Below are positions 1 through 11,768 of a stretch of 64,000 nucleotides of DNA, one piece after another. Numbering within the stretch: the first letter of the stretch is position 1; each line of letters starts with the position of its first letter. Source of the stretch: Malurus cyaneus samueli (lineage: Eukaryota; Chordata; Aves; Passeriformes; Maluridae); NCBI GenBank assembly GCA_009741485.1, contig CM019227.1, positions 10,579,647-10,643,646 on the forward strand, written 5' to 3'. The notes under the pieces were generated by a model that was not told the DNA's origin, made no database searches, and saw nothing but the letters and a program-made list of their open reading frames with translations. Both the position numbers and the translations under genes were made by a program.

Positions 1-1899
1 TTTACAGAATATATTTGGCAATATAAACAGGCCAAATGCTGAGGGTGGATGCAAAATTCACAATTGATTTTTACAGCTAAGTAGGATCCTCCCAAAATAT
101 ACTGGCTGTTGTCTGCTCCAATCTTGTCAGTGCCTGGAGAAACTGAGGCAGGGGGACCTGGGGGAAGAGGAAATAGCAAAGGGACATCAGTTACAGCCAC
201 CGACCTACTAAATAGAACTAGCTTTGGATAAAAATAACTCCATCTGCCAGACTTTATTTTGTATTACAGAGATTGCTGTAACACATTTCAAGCCAAAATC
301 TGATTTCCATTCCCTTCAGAGCCAGGCTGGACTGGACTTGGCCCCCTCCTTTATTAGCAGTAATCATTTTGGATCCGAGCAGAGCAATGCTGCTGTGGCA
401 GCCCAGATCTGCAGTTCTCCTTTGTTTTAGAGTATATTTCTCTTCATCTTGCGTTGAGATGAGTACAGTGATACATTTAGTATTAATGTTCATCCACACC
501 TGCAAATAACTTTATTTCAGCCTCATCTGTGCCCTTTCTGTATTTGCTCTTGATGGGCACTCATATAATTATGCTGAGCCGTGAGCACGCTTGTGGGAAG
601 CTGATGTCAGCATCAGGGCTGGACATTAAAACGTTAAAACGTGGTTGGATTCAGTGGCTGACAGCAGGAGCTGCAGCCCCCAGCTGAGGGGAGACAAACC
701 CACCCAACTCTGCCATGCCAGCATGGGGAGCTATGCCAACCCCACAGGATTTTAGGCTCCTCTAGGTGCATCTGTGCCTGGGGAGGCTCAGCTGCTGACC
801 CCCATTCAGGGCTCACCCCTGAGCCCCAGACATGTGGGAAGGGGTCACCTCCCAACTCAGCCCTGGGTGGACAGTGCTGTGTCACCTGTGCAGGTGACAA
901 ACTGACAGTTGCTTGGCTCTGGTCCTGCTTGTTCAACAACAAACTGGTCTCTTCCATCCAAAGAAATGACTCAAGAAATGCTGGTGGCAGACCATGGACC
1001 CTAAAGTCATTTCTGCTGGAGGTCTTTAACTGGCAATTGGTTCATCCTCCCTTAGTCTGTTCCCTGAGGAGCACCAGCAGTGATCCCACAGTGCTGCTCC
1101 CCTGCACTGTTGGTGCTCACATTTTCAAGCTCATTTTGGGGCTCTGTTTGTACTCTTTTAATTCTCAAATTACCAGTCACCATCTCTGCTCCATGCTCTG
1201 TGGCGCTGGGGCCTGCAGAGCCAAGGGGTGCACTGAGGGAAAATGGTATCTCAGGAAAGGGCACTGGGTACCCCAGGAAAGGGCTTTGCCTCCTCTGCAT
1301 GAGCTGTTCACCTTGCACAGAAAGGGAATCCACAGACAGGCATGAACTGAGGGGCTCCAGGGTGCTATGCTGTGTAGTGGAGATGGTGATTTTGCAGCAT
1401 GAGGGAGGATGTTGGGGCCATGAGCAGGGCTGGTGCTGAGCTGTGCCACAGACAAGAGGGCATTCTACCTGCCTGGAGCCCGGCTCTGAAGGCATGGTGC
1501 TCAGCAGTGTTCCTGCTCTCGGTCTGTGTTCATGGCTTCCATAGAGAAATGGTGTATCTGGCCAAATGAGCACAATTTAGGGCACCCAGGCACCTGTTGC
1601 AGTCGCTGTTGTAACCCCCAGGAGCTGTGTCTGGTGGGGCAAACCCCAAAGGGGCTGGTGCAGTGTGGAGGGGCAGAGACCCCCAAGCTGCACAGCCCCT
1701 GAGATGGGGTCACTGTTGTTTGGGTTGTTCATCCTGCACCGCCAACGTGAGGAACAGGGTGCAGGAGCTCCGTTGCTGGGTCTGTGCACACGTCAGGATC
1801 TGGAATGATAACAGCTCCTTACTCAGCTCAAAATCTTCTAGAAACCCCCCCAAAAATCGAAGCGCTGTGGAAAAATGCCTGAGGCAATCACTTCATTGG

Positions 1900-2310
1900 T
1901 AAACTAAAGCATCTTCCTGAGAATTTCATAGACCCAGCAAATCATAATGCAATTTCCTATGCAAAAAGGGTTTATCTCTATCTAAATATTATTCTGCATC
2001 GTTACTCATTGTAGGGAAGTTATTGCTCTCCTAGGTTAACTGATTGAACTTTGGAAATAGAGCTGCAAGCTTATTGTACAGACGGGAGCTTGACTTTTAT
2101 TGCTCCTAAATTGTAGTGATACTGTTAGATGTGAGTAAAATATACACTCCATTAGAAAATATTAAAGTTTGGTACCACTTTAGAATTAAAAAAGATTAAA
2201 AGAAGCATTTCTGCAGTCCAGCCCACCATGAAATTGAAGTCTGTTTGGTATGTGAAATGTGTAATACAAATAGCCTAACAATTAATGACAAAGGAAGAGC
2301 TGAGATGGAT
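1900..2310. other. AT-rich block, candidate conserved non-coding element
   Basis: A sharp switch to AT-rich, unique sequence without coding frames or repeats. It includes AATCATAATGCAATTTCC and TTAAAGTTTGGTACC-type stretches. In avian introns such islands within GC-rich DNA often align across vertebrates. This was not tested here. Confidence 0.3.
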
Positions 2311-5300
2311 TTATGGCTCAAACCACCCCGGATTTCACAAGGCTGGAGTGGCAGCAAGGGAAATGTATTATTAGATCATTAGAGGCTTTTCTGCTAGAGC
2401 CACTGTTGCTAAAGTTACAGCAAGGTGTTTTATTATTACTCTGTTCCCACAAAATACTCTGAAGCACTCTCGTCTTGGGATATGGTTGTCTCAGTGGGAG
2501 GTGATCCATGTCTCTGCTGCAGACGGGCTCCTTTGGAAAACCCGATCAGGAACTCAGCCATTTTTTTTGCAGTAGGCAATGGTGAAGTGCTTTCCCATGG
2601 CCAGGCTGCAACAGGGTGATGGATGTGGGAGAGGGGCTCTGGCTGGCGAGGGCACTGCAGTGGGGGCATCTCCTGCTGCCCAGTTCAGGGTCCTTTCCCG
2701 GGGTGTTCTGGCAAGGTGCTGCTCAATACAGCTCCCCCCATGACCCCTATTAACCTTTTCTAATGCTTGGAGTTTGTGGCAGGCAGAGGTGAGCCTGAAA
2801 CTCTTTGCTGTGCCCAGAGGGTAAGGATTTGGGATGCGGGTGTAGGGAGGAAGGGAGGGGTTCTGCAGAGAAGTGGATTTCACCTGTTCCTCTGTCTTCC
2901 AGTGAACCTGGGGAGGGCTGAGCCCCCAGTTACCCCAAGGCTGGGGACAAAATCCTCATCCTGCAGCACTGCTGCTGTTGTTGGGGAGGGTCTCAGCTGC
3001 AGCCCTTCCCCTCCTGTGTGTTGCTGTCAGTGTCCAGGAGGGACCCAGGCACTGTGTTCCCCCACTGGCACACCCAGACACTTATGTTGTGCCTTGGGCT
3101 CTCTCACAGGGTGGGGAAAGTAGATTGAGGTAGGACAGGTATTTTGAATGCCTTTGGGGTGCAGATTTGGGACCTGTGGTGCCAGGTGAACATTGTATGG
3201 CCCTTGGGAATATAATATAATCTGCATTTCTAATCCAGCTCTCTCACCTTGCACTTCAGATGAGAGTCATCTTCTACAGGTGCCTCTGTGCTGGAGCATA
3301 CAGCACAGGATACATATCTCCTTCTTCATTAACGGGATTTATATCCTTGGTATTCCTTGCTGGATGACTTGGTATTGTAATGAAGAACATGAGTGCTGCC
3401 TTAATTAAAATGTAACCCCCCACGTGAATAAATATGCTACCACTGAAAATTAAAGTTCACAGTAAACTGAGTTTAAAAGCTTGTGGCAGGTGTAACCTGC
3501 GGCATGTGAAAGGGGAGGTGATTTAGGGTGAAGTGCCCAGCCACGCAGGACTGCACTGAGCCCAGGGCAAGCACTGAGGTCAGAGCTGCCTTTGCAGTCC
3601 GTTGTGCCTCCTTTGCAGCTGCCTGCCCAACAGCCTGGCACTGGGAGCACCACAACTGTCCCAGGGCTGCACGCTGCTGTCATCTGCCCTGTGCTCAGCA
3701 CCGGTGGGAATCTGCACCAGTCCCGGTGCTCACTCCTGAGATATTCTGTTTTGCCAGGGAAGTGCAAAGCAGCTTAATGAACCAGAGAATTTGTTCCATA
3801 GTATTACTAAAAAGAAAAAAAAATTGTAAATGCAAACATTCCGAGCCTGTCTCCAAGCTGTGCGTGCATTGCCATTGGCAGTATGATCAGTTATGAAGAT
3901 ATTTTGCATTCAAGGATTTGCAGTTTCTAGGTCCATGAATATTCAGGCTCCAGCTCGCCCTTTCTGTCTCTGCTCCACACCTACCCTTTCCATTCTTTTG
4001 CTCCTTTTTTTTTTCAGTGGATTCAATTAGTTCTATTTGCTGCTTTAGCAATAAAACAATTCCCTCTGTGGCATTAAAATGAGTTTCTTTCATTATTTCA
4101 TTTGGCTTCTTGTTATATGTGGAAGGAAGGTAGGGAGCTGTGCTCTATGCCCCGGCTCACAGGGGCTGCCAAACCCTGGAGGACACGAGATGTACTTGGG
4201 GCAGCATTAGGAATTAATGAAGGGCATTGCTGGCGCAGAGCCGCAGGAGCTGCGCTGACAGAGCCGCGTTCAGAGCCACCAGGAAAATCTGCCCGCTCCC
4301 AGACACCTTCAGTAGGACTTTGGCACCTTTGTCACTGCAGCCTTCAATGCTCTGTGCTCCTGACCGTGCTTGAGCTGGGTCTGGTCAGTCCCCACGCAGC
4401 CTTTGCATTACCTGTTGGTAAAGAAATGCAGGAACTGAGCCCCTGTTTGGCTTCGATAAGGCACAAGTCAACCCGAGCTCCATTAACCATCCATTAAACC
4501 AGCAGATCGGTTTGTGGAAGCAGCGTGGCTGCTGCATGGCAGCAGGGACTGAAGCTGGTCAAGGGTCTTGGTCCCCTTTCCTCCCTAAGCAGAGCCAAGT
4601 GCGGTGTGAGGAAAGCACAGAGGCACTGTGAGAGCCAGGACAGCAGTGATCATGTGGGCAGGGTGTACAAAGAATTACATGTAGTGTCACAATGCTCTCT
4701 TCAGGCTGCTCTTGGAGCACCCTTTTTGGGGGGCTGCAGTGTTGTTGGGAGTGTGTAGTGCGGACAGACCCATAAATCATTCGTTTCACACCATGCTAGA
4801 CGCAAATCCTATTAGTGCACTGAGGAGCATCTTAGTACAGAAAAGAAAAAGGCAAGATAGAAAGAGGAAACAAGATTTAAATCTAATTGCTTTTCTGCCT
4901 GTGTTTCACCACTGTTTGGCTGGGACACGATGAAACACAGCGGAGGAGAGCAGACACAGGCAAGAGTGGGAGCCACTGGCGTTCCTGCTCTGCTGCCCCG
5001 GACAGCTGACACAGGTGTTGAAGGTCAATGAGAGGAGACAGATGTGGCTTTGTATATTTAAAATCATTTTTTTCATTACTTTTCCTCTTCTTTCTGTGAC
5101 TGGGGAAGGTTAAAGCAGTTGTGCTGATTTCAATTCCTTTTTCATTCTGAGATTAAATCTGGAACCAAATAAGAATTCCAGGCTGGTAGAGGGGCTGCAG
5201 ACCCAAGGGTCTGACAAGCAGCCAAATTTTTGGAAAAAGAGGTTTGTGCCTTTCCTCTCCCCACAGAAACACCTGAGCCCCTCTGCAGAGGAAAGTGAAT

Positions 5301-5586
5301 GACCACTGGTGCTGGATACCTCCAGATGGAACTGCAGAATCAGGCAGGATGGGTGGCTACCAGTAGGATGGGTTAATGACAGCAGGTTTCAGAGGGGAAA
5401 AGTAAAGGAGCTGAAAAAGGAAAGGTGTCTATTTAGGATGGAAAGCCATTTTAAAAGGAAGCAAAATTAGAGTGTGCAGTAGGGTAAGCAGGACTGCAAA
5501 GTTCTGTAATTAATCACACCATTGGAACTTGTAAAGGAAATAAATGTGATAAAAGGATTTGCCTGAACAGATTAGAGGCAAATTAG

Positions 5587-5600
5587 AAAAAAAAAAAAAA
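5587..5600. repeat. A homopolymer, 14 bases
   Basis: A run of 14 A follows AATTAG. No recognisable retroelement body lies upstream, so it is not called a retrotransposon tail. Confidence 0.85.
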
Positions 5601-6189
5601 GGTGGGGTCATCATGGCCTTGGGAACTGCGCTCTTCAGAAATCTTCAATCATCCTCACAATCAATTCTGCGTTTCTTTAATAGCACTGTCTTGGATTAAA
5701 CACCACCTGCATCCAGACATTAAATGAAGTATTGAGTATTTGTCTCTCAACAATACAGTTGGAAATTGTTTATTTCCCTAGTTGTCTTTTGCAATGTATT
5801 TCAGTGCTGTAACCCAAGCTGAAATCCAAGCTACCCGAGGTGCCCAGCGCTTGCTCCTGCTGGCTCCCGCCCCGAGGTTCTGCAGCATTGGGAGGGTTTT
5901 CTCATAAACCGCTTGTTTGTTTGTGCAGACAATTACACCAGCTTTACTATACAACAGTGTGTTTCTCTGCAGCAAACAATCTGCTTTATGGGTTTTCCTA
6001 GGAAAATATCAGCTACTATGCTCACTAATATGATTCAATTGTGTTGTGTTATCTGACCTTTAAGGAACTTGCAATCTATAATGACATGGTTCTACAGCAG
6101 AGCCACTAGTAAAAGCCCTGGCTCCTGGGGAATTCCGGCAGCAAATAAGTGAAGCCTGGCTACGGAAGGAATAACAAGGCATTTTAACC

Positions 6190-6600
6190 CCTCGGCTGCT
6201 GGCCTGGGGTGGGTCGCTGTAGGGATGTGTATTTGGGGAGCTGGAGGTGGGAGCGCATCTTTGTGTATCCCATCCAGGAGCACCCAGAGCTGGCGCCTCT
6301 CGCCGCTCTCTCCAGAGGCACGGTGGGACACAGGGGACAGGGAGAGGACCCGCTGTGGGCCGGCAGAGTGGTGCTGTTGGCTGTGCAGAGCAGGCAGGGT
6401 GGGTCACCCGTGCCCCGGTGCCCGTGCGCGGCGCTTGGCAGCGGGGCGGTGCAGGCTGTGCACTGCCGCCGTGTGCCACGGAAATGATTAATGCTGCTAT
6501 CATTGCCGCCCACCCACCGCTCCCGTCTGTCCACTCCACTCCACTCCGGGCACCCTGCCACATGCGGAGGCACCGCCGAGCTCCGCTACAGATGAGGGAC
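6190..6600. promoter_or_regulatory. CpG-enriched intronic patch
   Basis: About 30 CpG in about 400 bases by hand count, densest at 6410-6480. That is a weaker ratio than the island at 47.8 kb but clearly above the neighbourhood. It contains ATTAATGCTGCTATCATTGC near 6487. It could be an intronic regulatory element or simply local GC richness. Confidence 0.4.
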
Positions 6601-7288
6601 CCCATGTGTGTTCCCTTGCCCTGCTGGTGGCGTGGGGGTCACTGCCAGTGCTGGCTCCAGGCAGCCTCTGCAGAGCGTGGGACTGTTCTGATCTGGCACA
6701 GCATGAACTCTGGCCCTCCCTGCTCCCTTCTGGTCTGCCAAGGTCCCAGGGGGCACAGCACTGCACCCATTGACCCCATGGCACAGTGGAAGCCAAACTG
6801 TTATGTGCCCCCATCATCTCTTAGCTCTGTTCTCTCACTTGGCATTTATCTGCAAGGTGCTTGGGGGAGGGCTGCAGGTCTTGGTCTCAACCAAGACTGG
6901 AGTGACGCCTGGTTTGTAGGTCAGATAGCCTTGTTTTCTCAGGAAGGGATAGGCCACACAGCAGCTCATGCTGCTGGTCCCTGCCTGCATCTCTCCCAGC
7001 ATAGGGAGACCTCAGGTGGAGCAGGACACGGCACTGTTGAGGAAGCCATGGGAAGCTTCAGGGTGTATATCCACGGTGCTCTGTTTGGCTGCATTGTCAG
7101 CCCATTAATCACTGTCTGATCCCTCTGATTGCTTCTGTCTGACCCCCCTTTATGGCTGGAATACTTTACCTAAGAGGCATTTCAGGGATTTTATTCCGCT
7201 GAGTGAAAGATAGGGGACAGTCGGGAATCTGTTAGACCCAGGAATCTGGCAAGACATGGGGAAATTGAGATGAGAAACATTTCAGAGT

Positions 7289-7362
7289 TTCACAGAATCA
7301 CAGAGTAATTTGGATTGGAAAGGACCTTAAAGATCATCCAGTTCCAACCCTCTTCTACCCAG
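7289..7362 (-). mobile_element. CR1 LINE fragment, 3' end, inverted
   Basis: The stretch opens with CACAGAATCACAGAG and continues through TTGGATTGGAAAGGACC and AAAGATCATCCAGTTCCAA, the reverse complement of the typical avian CR1 3' end. Similarity fades after the CCAACCC segment. The fragment is about 70 bp, strongly 5'-truncated and non-coding. Confidence 0.85.
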
Positions 7363-8464
7363 GTGCAGGGTGGTGTGGCTGGAGCACTTGCTGAGACCGA
7401 AAGACTGAGACCGAAAAATTTTGAAGGATTGATTTATGAGAAGCTGAGGACAGCCTGTGCCAAGTTCTAGGCACTGGATTTTAAGAAAGTTTCCTCAGTC
7501 TGCTGCATTGGCTTTTGGCAGAAATCTTTGCGAAACAACTTTTCCACTGAGGAACAGGAGATCAGAGAACTATTCCCTTTAACACTAGAGTGTGCATGAA
7601 CTCGCAGGGATATCGTTTGAAGCTCTGCTACCCTTGTTAAAGGTCACTTTTTGATCCCATCAAATACCCTCTTTACCTGGAGATAAGATTTAAAAATGAA
7701 AGACGAAAGAGAAAGGGCTTAAGGAAGAAGGAGAAGCGGGAAGCTGGCTGAGCAGCCTGCGCCTGGCTGGCAGCAGGGGGGAGATTAAAGCGGGTGCTGG
7801 CACAGCCAGGAAAATGGCTCTGCAGGGTGGGGATGGAGTACAAAAGAGGGGCTGGGGCATCTGTAAGGCTGTGGGGCAGCCCCACGGCACATCTGGGGCT
7901 AGGAGCACTGACCACCTCGTGCTCCTGTGCTCCCTTGCCCTGGCAGAACCTGCTGCCGCCATCGCCACGGTGCAGAGCAAGGAAACCGCGCTGGGCCAAG
8001 GTCGTGGCTGAGGTCAATAAATTATACATGACAATTAATCTTAGAAACCTGCGATTCGGGGGAGAAAGGCGAGGACACTGCGGATCCTGAGCCGGGCTGG
8101 CAGGCGGATGCCTTGGCTCCATGTCAGCCCGGGGAAGTCAGTGAAAAACAAGCCTGTGCTGGGATGCTGTGAGTCGCTGTGAGTCACTCAGCACGGCTGG
8201 CACTCTCTCGGTGCCCTTCCCGATGGGCACAGGGTGGTGACTCTCACTGCCCAGGTTGGATGCTTATTCCCACCTCCTTCTGGAGTAGCTGGGCTCTGGT
8301 CTCAGGGTGCCCAACCCGTGGGAGCTACTCTGCCTTCATGCATGCCGTGAGCCTTCCATGCTGGGGGTTCAGCAATTGTTTGCCTGTTACAATCAATTCC
8401 CATTTGAGATGTTTTAAAATGTGTAACTGTCTCCTTGAGACTACAGCGTTCAGCAGGTGGTAAC

Positions 8465-8740
8465 ACTCAAAGCGGTTTTTTTTAATCTGTAGTAAGGATT
8501 TACAAAGGAAACCTTGACTTTTAGATTGATTTTTAAATAAGCATATATTTAGCTGTTAGTGCTTGAAGTACATATTGGATTATATTCTTCTGCAAACAGA
8601 ATATTCTAATTGATCTTGCTAATAAATAATGAAAGCCAGCCCTGCTACATATAATTCAAGGTTACACTGCATTTATATCAGCAGCCCTGGGGAGTTCTTT
8701 AATGCTTAAAATGATATTTTCTTTTAAATAAGTGAAAAAT
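8465..8740. other. AT-rich block, candidate conserved non-coding element
   Basis: Unique AT-rich sequence with several TTTAAATAAG and TAATTGATC-type words. It ends at the 13-base G-run. No coding frame is seen. Confidence 0.3.
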
Positions 8741-8742
8741 GT

Positions 8743-8755
8743 GGGGGGGGGGGGG
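8743..8755. repeat. G homopolymer, 13 bases
   Basis: An uninterrupted run of 13 G lies in otherwise AT-rich sequence, 83 bases before a run of 21 C. Lengths of such runs are often misread. Confidence 0.9.
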
Positions 8756-8838
8756 TTGAGACTAAATGCTGAGCTTTTCTCTAGAATTTCCTTTCATTGT
8801 TTCTAAACTATAGCTATCAAGTGTCACTGTTTGAGACA

Positions 8839-8859
8839 CCCCCCCCCCCCCCCCCCCCC
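8839..8859. repeat. C homopolymer, 21 bases
   Basis: An uninterrupted run of 21 C follows GAGACAC. With the upstream G-run it could form a hairpin stem or, on the other strand, a G-quadruplex. It produces a false polyproline frame on the + strand. Confidence 0.9.
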
Positions 8860-9726
8860 AATACACATAAGCTAAACCTAAAAGCCTTTCCCTCTCCCTC
8901 AGGAGCAGCTAGCAGCCAAGGGAGTGAAGCTCAGCCCTGGCTGCCTGGTGGGTGGGATGGGGCCAAGTCCCCCCTTCCCATGCTGTGTGTGGGTACAAGG
9001 AGCAATGCAAGTCCACAGGAACTCCTGGGAAGAGGGTGATGCTGCCACTGGGATGTGAAGATCACCTGGAGGATCGATGTTGATGTTCAGCCTGGCTCAG
9101 ATCAGCGCTGTGATGGATCCCTTGGCTGGGGCAAGAGCAGCTTCAAGGAGCCTGACAAGTGTGGGCCCTGCTGTCTCTGGGGACACAGAGCTGCCTCTGG
9201 GGCTGGGCTGTGAGCTGGGCATAACCATGGCAGTCACTCTGTGGCCCAGGATGAGCCAGGGACAGAACAGCTGCCTGTAGCTGGGGCACTCAGGGTGTGG
9301 GTTATTGTGGTTTGCAGATGTGATGCAGATTCTCAGAGTGCAGAGCAGGCATTAATCACCCAGTGACATTGCAATTACCATAGTGGACAGGGCATTTATT
9401 TGGCATTTAAGTTGTAATTAGGGGAAGTAACTATTTCTTCCCCATTCACAGAAGGTGCAAGTTGCAGCTGGCCAGCTTTGACCTAGTGAGTTTGTGCAGC
9501 TCAGCTGCATTGGCTTTGCCTCGGGGCACAGAGCTCTTGTGTCCAGTGGAGGTGACCCCTGGTGTTACAGGGACGTTCACAGCAGCTGTCCCCACTCCAT
9601 ACACAGCCTCTGCCTCTGCAGTGGTGGCAGCAGCCTGAGCAGTGGAGAGGTCAGGGCACCTTGGAAGTGATTGCAGCAGGTCACTAAGAGTCACACCATC
9701 CCCCAGGGACCATGGCCAGGGACAGG

Positions 9727-9760
9727 GTACAGTACACTGTACAGTACAGTACAGGGTGTC
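9727..9760. repeat. GTACAGT simple repeat with a 7 bp inverted repeat
   Basis: GTACAGTAC units recur in GGTACAGTACACTGTACAGT and the following TACAGTACAG. GTACAGT and its complement ACTGTAC, two bases apart, could form a small hairpin. Confidence 0.7.
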
Positions 9761-11717
9761 CCTGTGTGTACAATATTGCTCCCTAATTCCTGCACTATTT
9801 CTCCAATCTAAAATGCCCTCAGCCTGAGGAGCAGGGTAGAGGCCAGCCAGGCATGCAGTGGGTACAGTCAAAGGATAAAGCTGTGTGCCTTTGCATGCCG
9901 CTGGCTGCTGGAGGGAGAGTGAGATCTCCAGGTCTGGGGCAATGTCCAGCTGGCCAGTGGGTCAGGACTGAGTGGATGTAAAATGCTCCATTCTGTTCCA
10001 CACCTGTGAGACCAGCAAAGCTCCTCATTCCTGAGCAAACCCTTGTGTACCTTGTGGCTGGGACCTGCCACTACATTCCCCATTGGAGTAGGGCAGGGAT
10101 CCATGGTGGCACGTGTGTCTGCTGACCCTCTGTCTGCCTTCCTGCTCATGCTGCAAAAAGCCATTTGTTTGTGGAGTTGAGAGTAATGCAGGTGCAGGTC
10201 TCCGAGGCAAGAGGAGACATTCCTGTCTTCCTTTTCCCAAAGGCAGCTGGCAACCACTCTCCCACCAGCTGGAGTGACAATATGATCAGCCAGGAAAGGC
10301 AGCACAGTATTAAAGAGCTGCTGACACCTCATGGGAAATGCACTTTAAAATATTTTGTTTAGGGTGTATCTGGATTTTTCTGCTCCACACCACAGAGTGC
10401 AGGCACTGTGCTGAAAGTGCTCTCGTGGATCTCAGTGGAGAGGACAGGGACACAGAGCCAAGCCCGTAGAGTATCTGGAACCCACATGTCCCATGCTCTG
10501 GAGCTGCCTCCTGTCCAGCACACCCAGCTGTGGGAGCAGACTGACATGGAGCTTCAGAGCCCCATGGGCTGTGTGGGTGAGTGTGCCAGGAGGGAGCAGA
10601 GAAATGGAGGGATGAGGACAGATGGACTCTGCTGGGCCTGGCCAGGATGGGGAGATGCTGTTAGTGGCTGTTTATTAGCAAAACTTCTCATGGTTTTGCC
10701 TGTTGTTTGTATTAGGAAGTCATGATAAATATGGATATGAGTGCACAGGGAGATGGGATGGTTAATTAAAGTGGAGTCCTGGGAGTGGGATCTCCTGGGC
10801 TGTAATCACACCCTGAGGAGGGAGCCGGTCCTGTGGGGACCCCTGTGTGCTGCCAGGCTGTGGGGCTGGGGGCTATGGACTTCCCTCTCCATGGATCTAA
10901 TTGTACCTGCCTCACAGGCTTGTTGTGTGAGTCGGAGTTAATTAATGCTCGTAAAGCCACTCTGCATCTTTGGAGAAGAGCGAAGTATCATAGTTGCTGT
11001 TATGATTTACTAGGCAATGCAATTAATTCAATTTCAGAGAGTTCTCAGTCAGCCAGCCCTTTGCAGCCACTGTGCTGTCCCTGTTTGCCCACTCACACAG
11101 ACAGGTTCATGGAGAGCCGGCTCGTGATGTCTGCCAGGGAGGAGACAGCAGCACCCTGTGTCTGCTCCTCCTGAGCACCTCTTCCCCCCTGCCCTGTCCC
11201 TGCTTCTTGAATCATCCCAGTTGTCACCCTTTGTCCTCTTAATGGCCTGATGTCATTGTGACCTGTGGCTCTGGTCACAGCAGCCACCAGTGATATCATG
11301 AACAGATGAAGAAAAAAAGTCATCCCATTTATCCTCAGCTGTTTACCTCGATGTGAGCTCTGCTGATGCCAATCCCTCCCTTCCTGCTACAATGGTCTCT
11401 GATGACACCACACACTACGCTCAGACACTGGGAGCCCAGATGAAGGATGGGAATCCAAACTAGCCTTTGCTCTGGTGACAATCTCCTTTTTTCATGCTGC
11501 TTCTGGCCAGCAGATATGTGGGACCAGCTCTCTCTCAGGCTAGGTCTAAGTTCTTTTAGTGTTGGAATATTCCTGTATCCCCGAGACTTGGGAAAAGTGG
11601 AGCATTAAATCTGTCTGTCACGGGAAGAGAACAGGGTGAGCACTGCTGGGAAACGCGAGCCCAGCCTCGCATGTCTGCAGGATGAGGCGGGGTAGAGGGT
11701 GTCAAAGCGGCGGTGTA

Positions 11718-11768
11718 TTTATATATCTCTATATGTATGTACATGTGTCTCTGTGTGTCTGTGTACAT
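11718..11768. repeat. Imperfect TA/TG-rich pyrimidine-purine simple repeat
   Basis: Alternating TATATATC, TATATGTATG, TACATGTG, and TCTCTGTGTGTCTGTGTAC segments make a degraded dinucleotide repeat. Confidence 0.7.

Larger units (their letters stand above)
1..7288. other. Intronic sequence without genes
   Basis: Mostly unique GC-moderate sequence. Apart from the AT-rich block near 2 kb, the A-run at 5587 and the CpG-enriched patch near 6.4 kb, I see nothing definable. Open frames here, up to 290 codons starting at 6247, have no recognisable domain and lie in GC-rich sequence with few stops. Confidence 0.7.

Noticed and set aside
6247..7119. 290-residue plus-strand open frame
   Set aside because: It lies in GC- and CpG-rich sequence with few stop codons. 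The translation is low in structure, has no recognised domain, and competes with other long frames on both strands.
8797..9039. Polyproline-containing small protein
   Set aside because: The proline run is only the translation of the 21-base C homopolymer.
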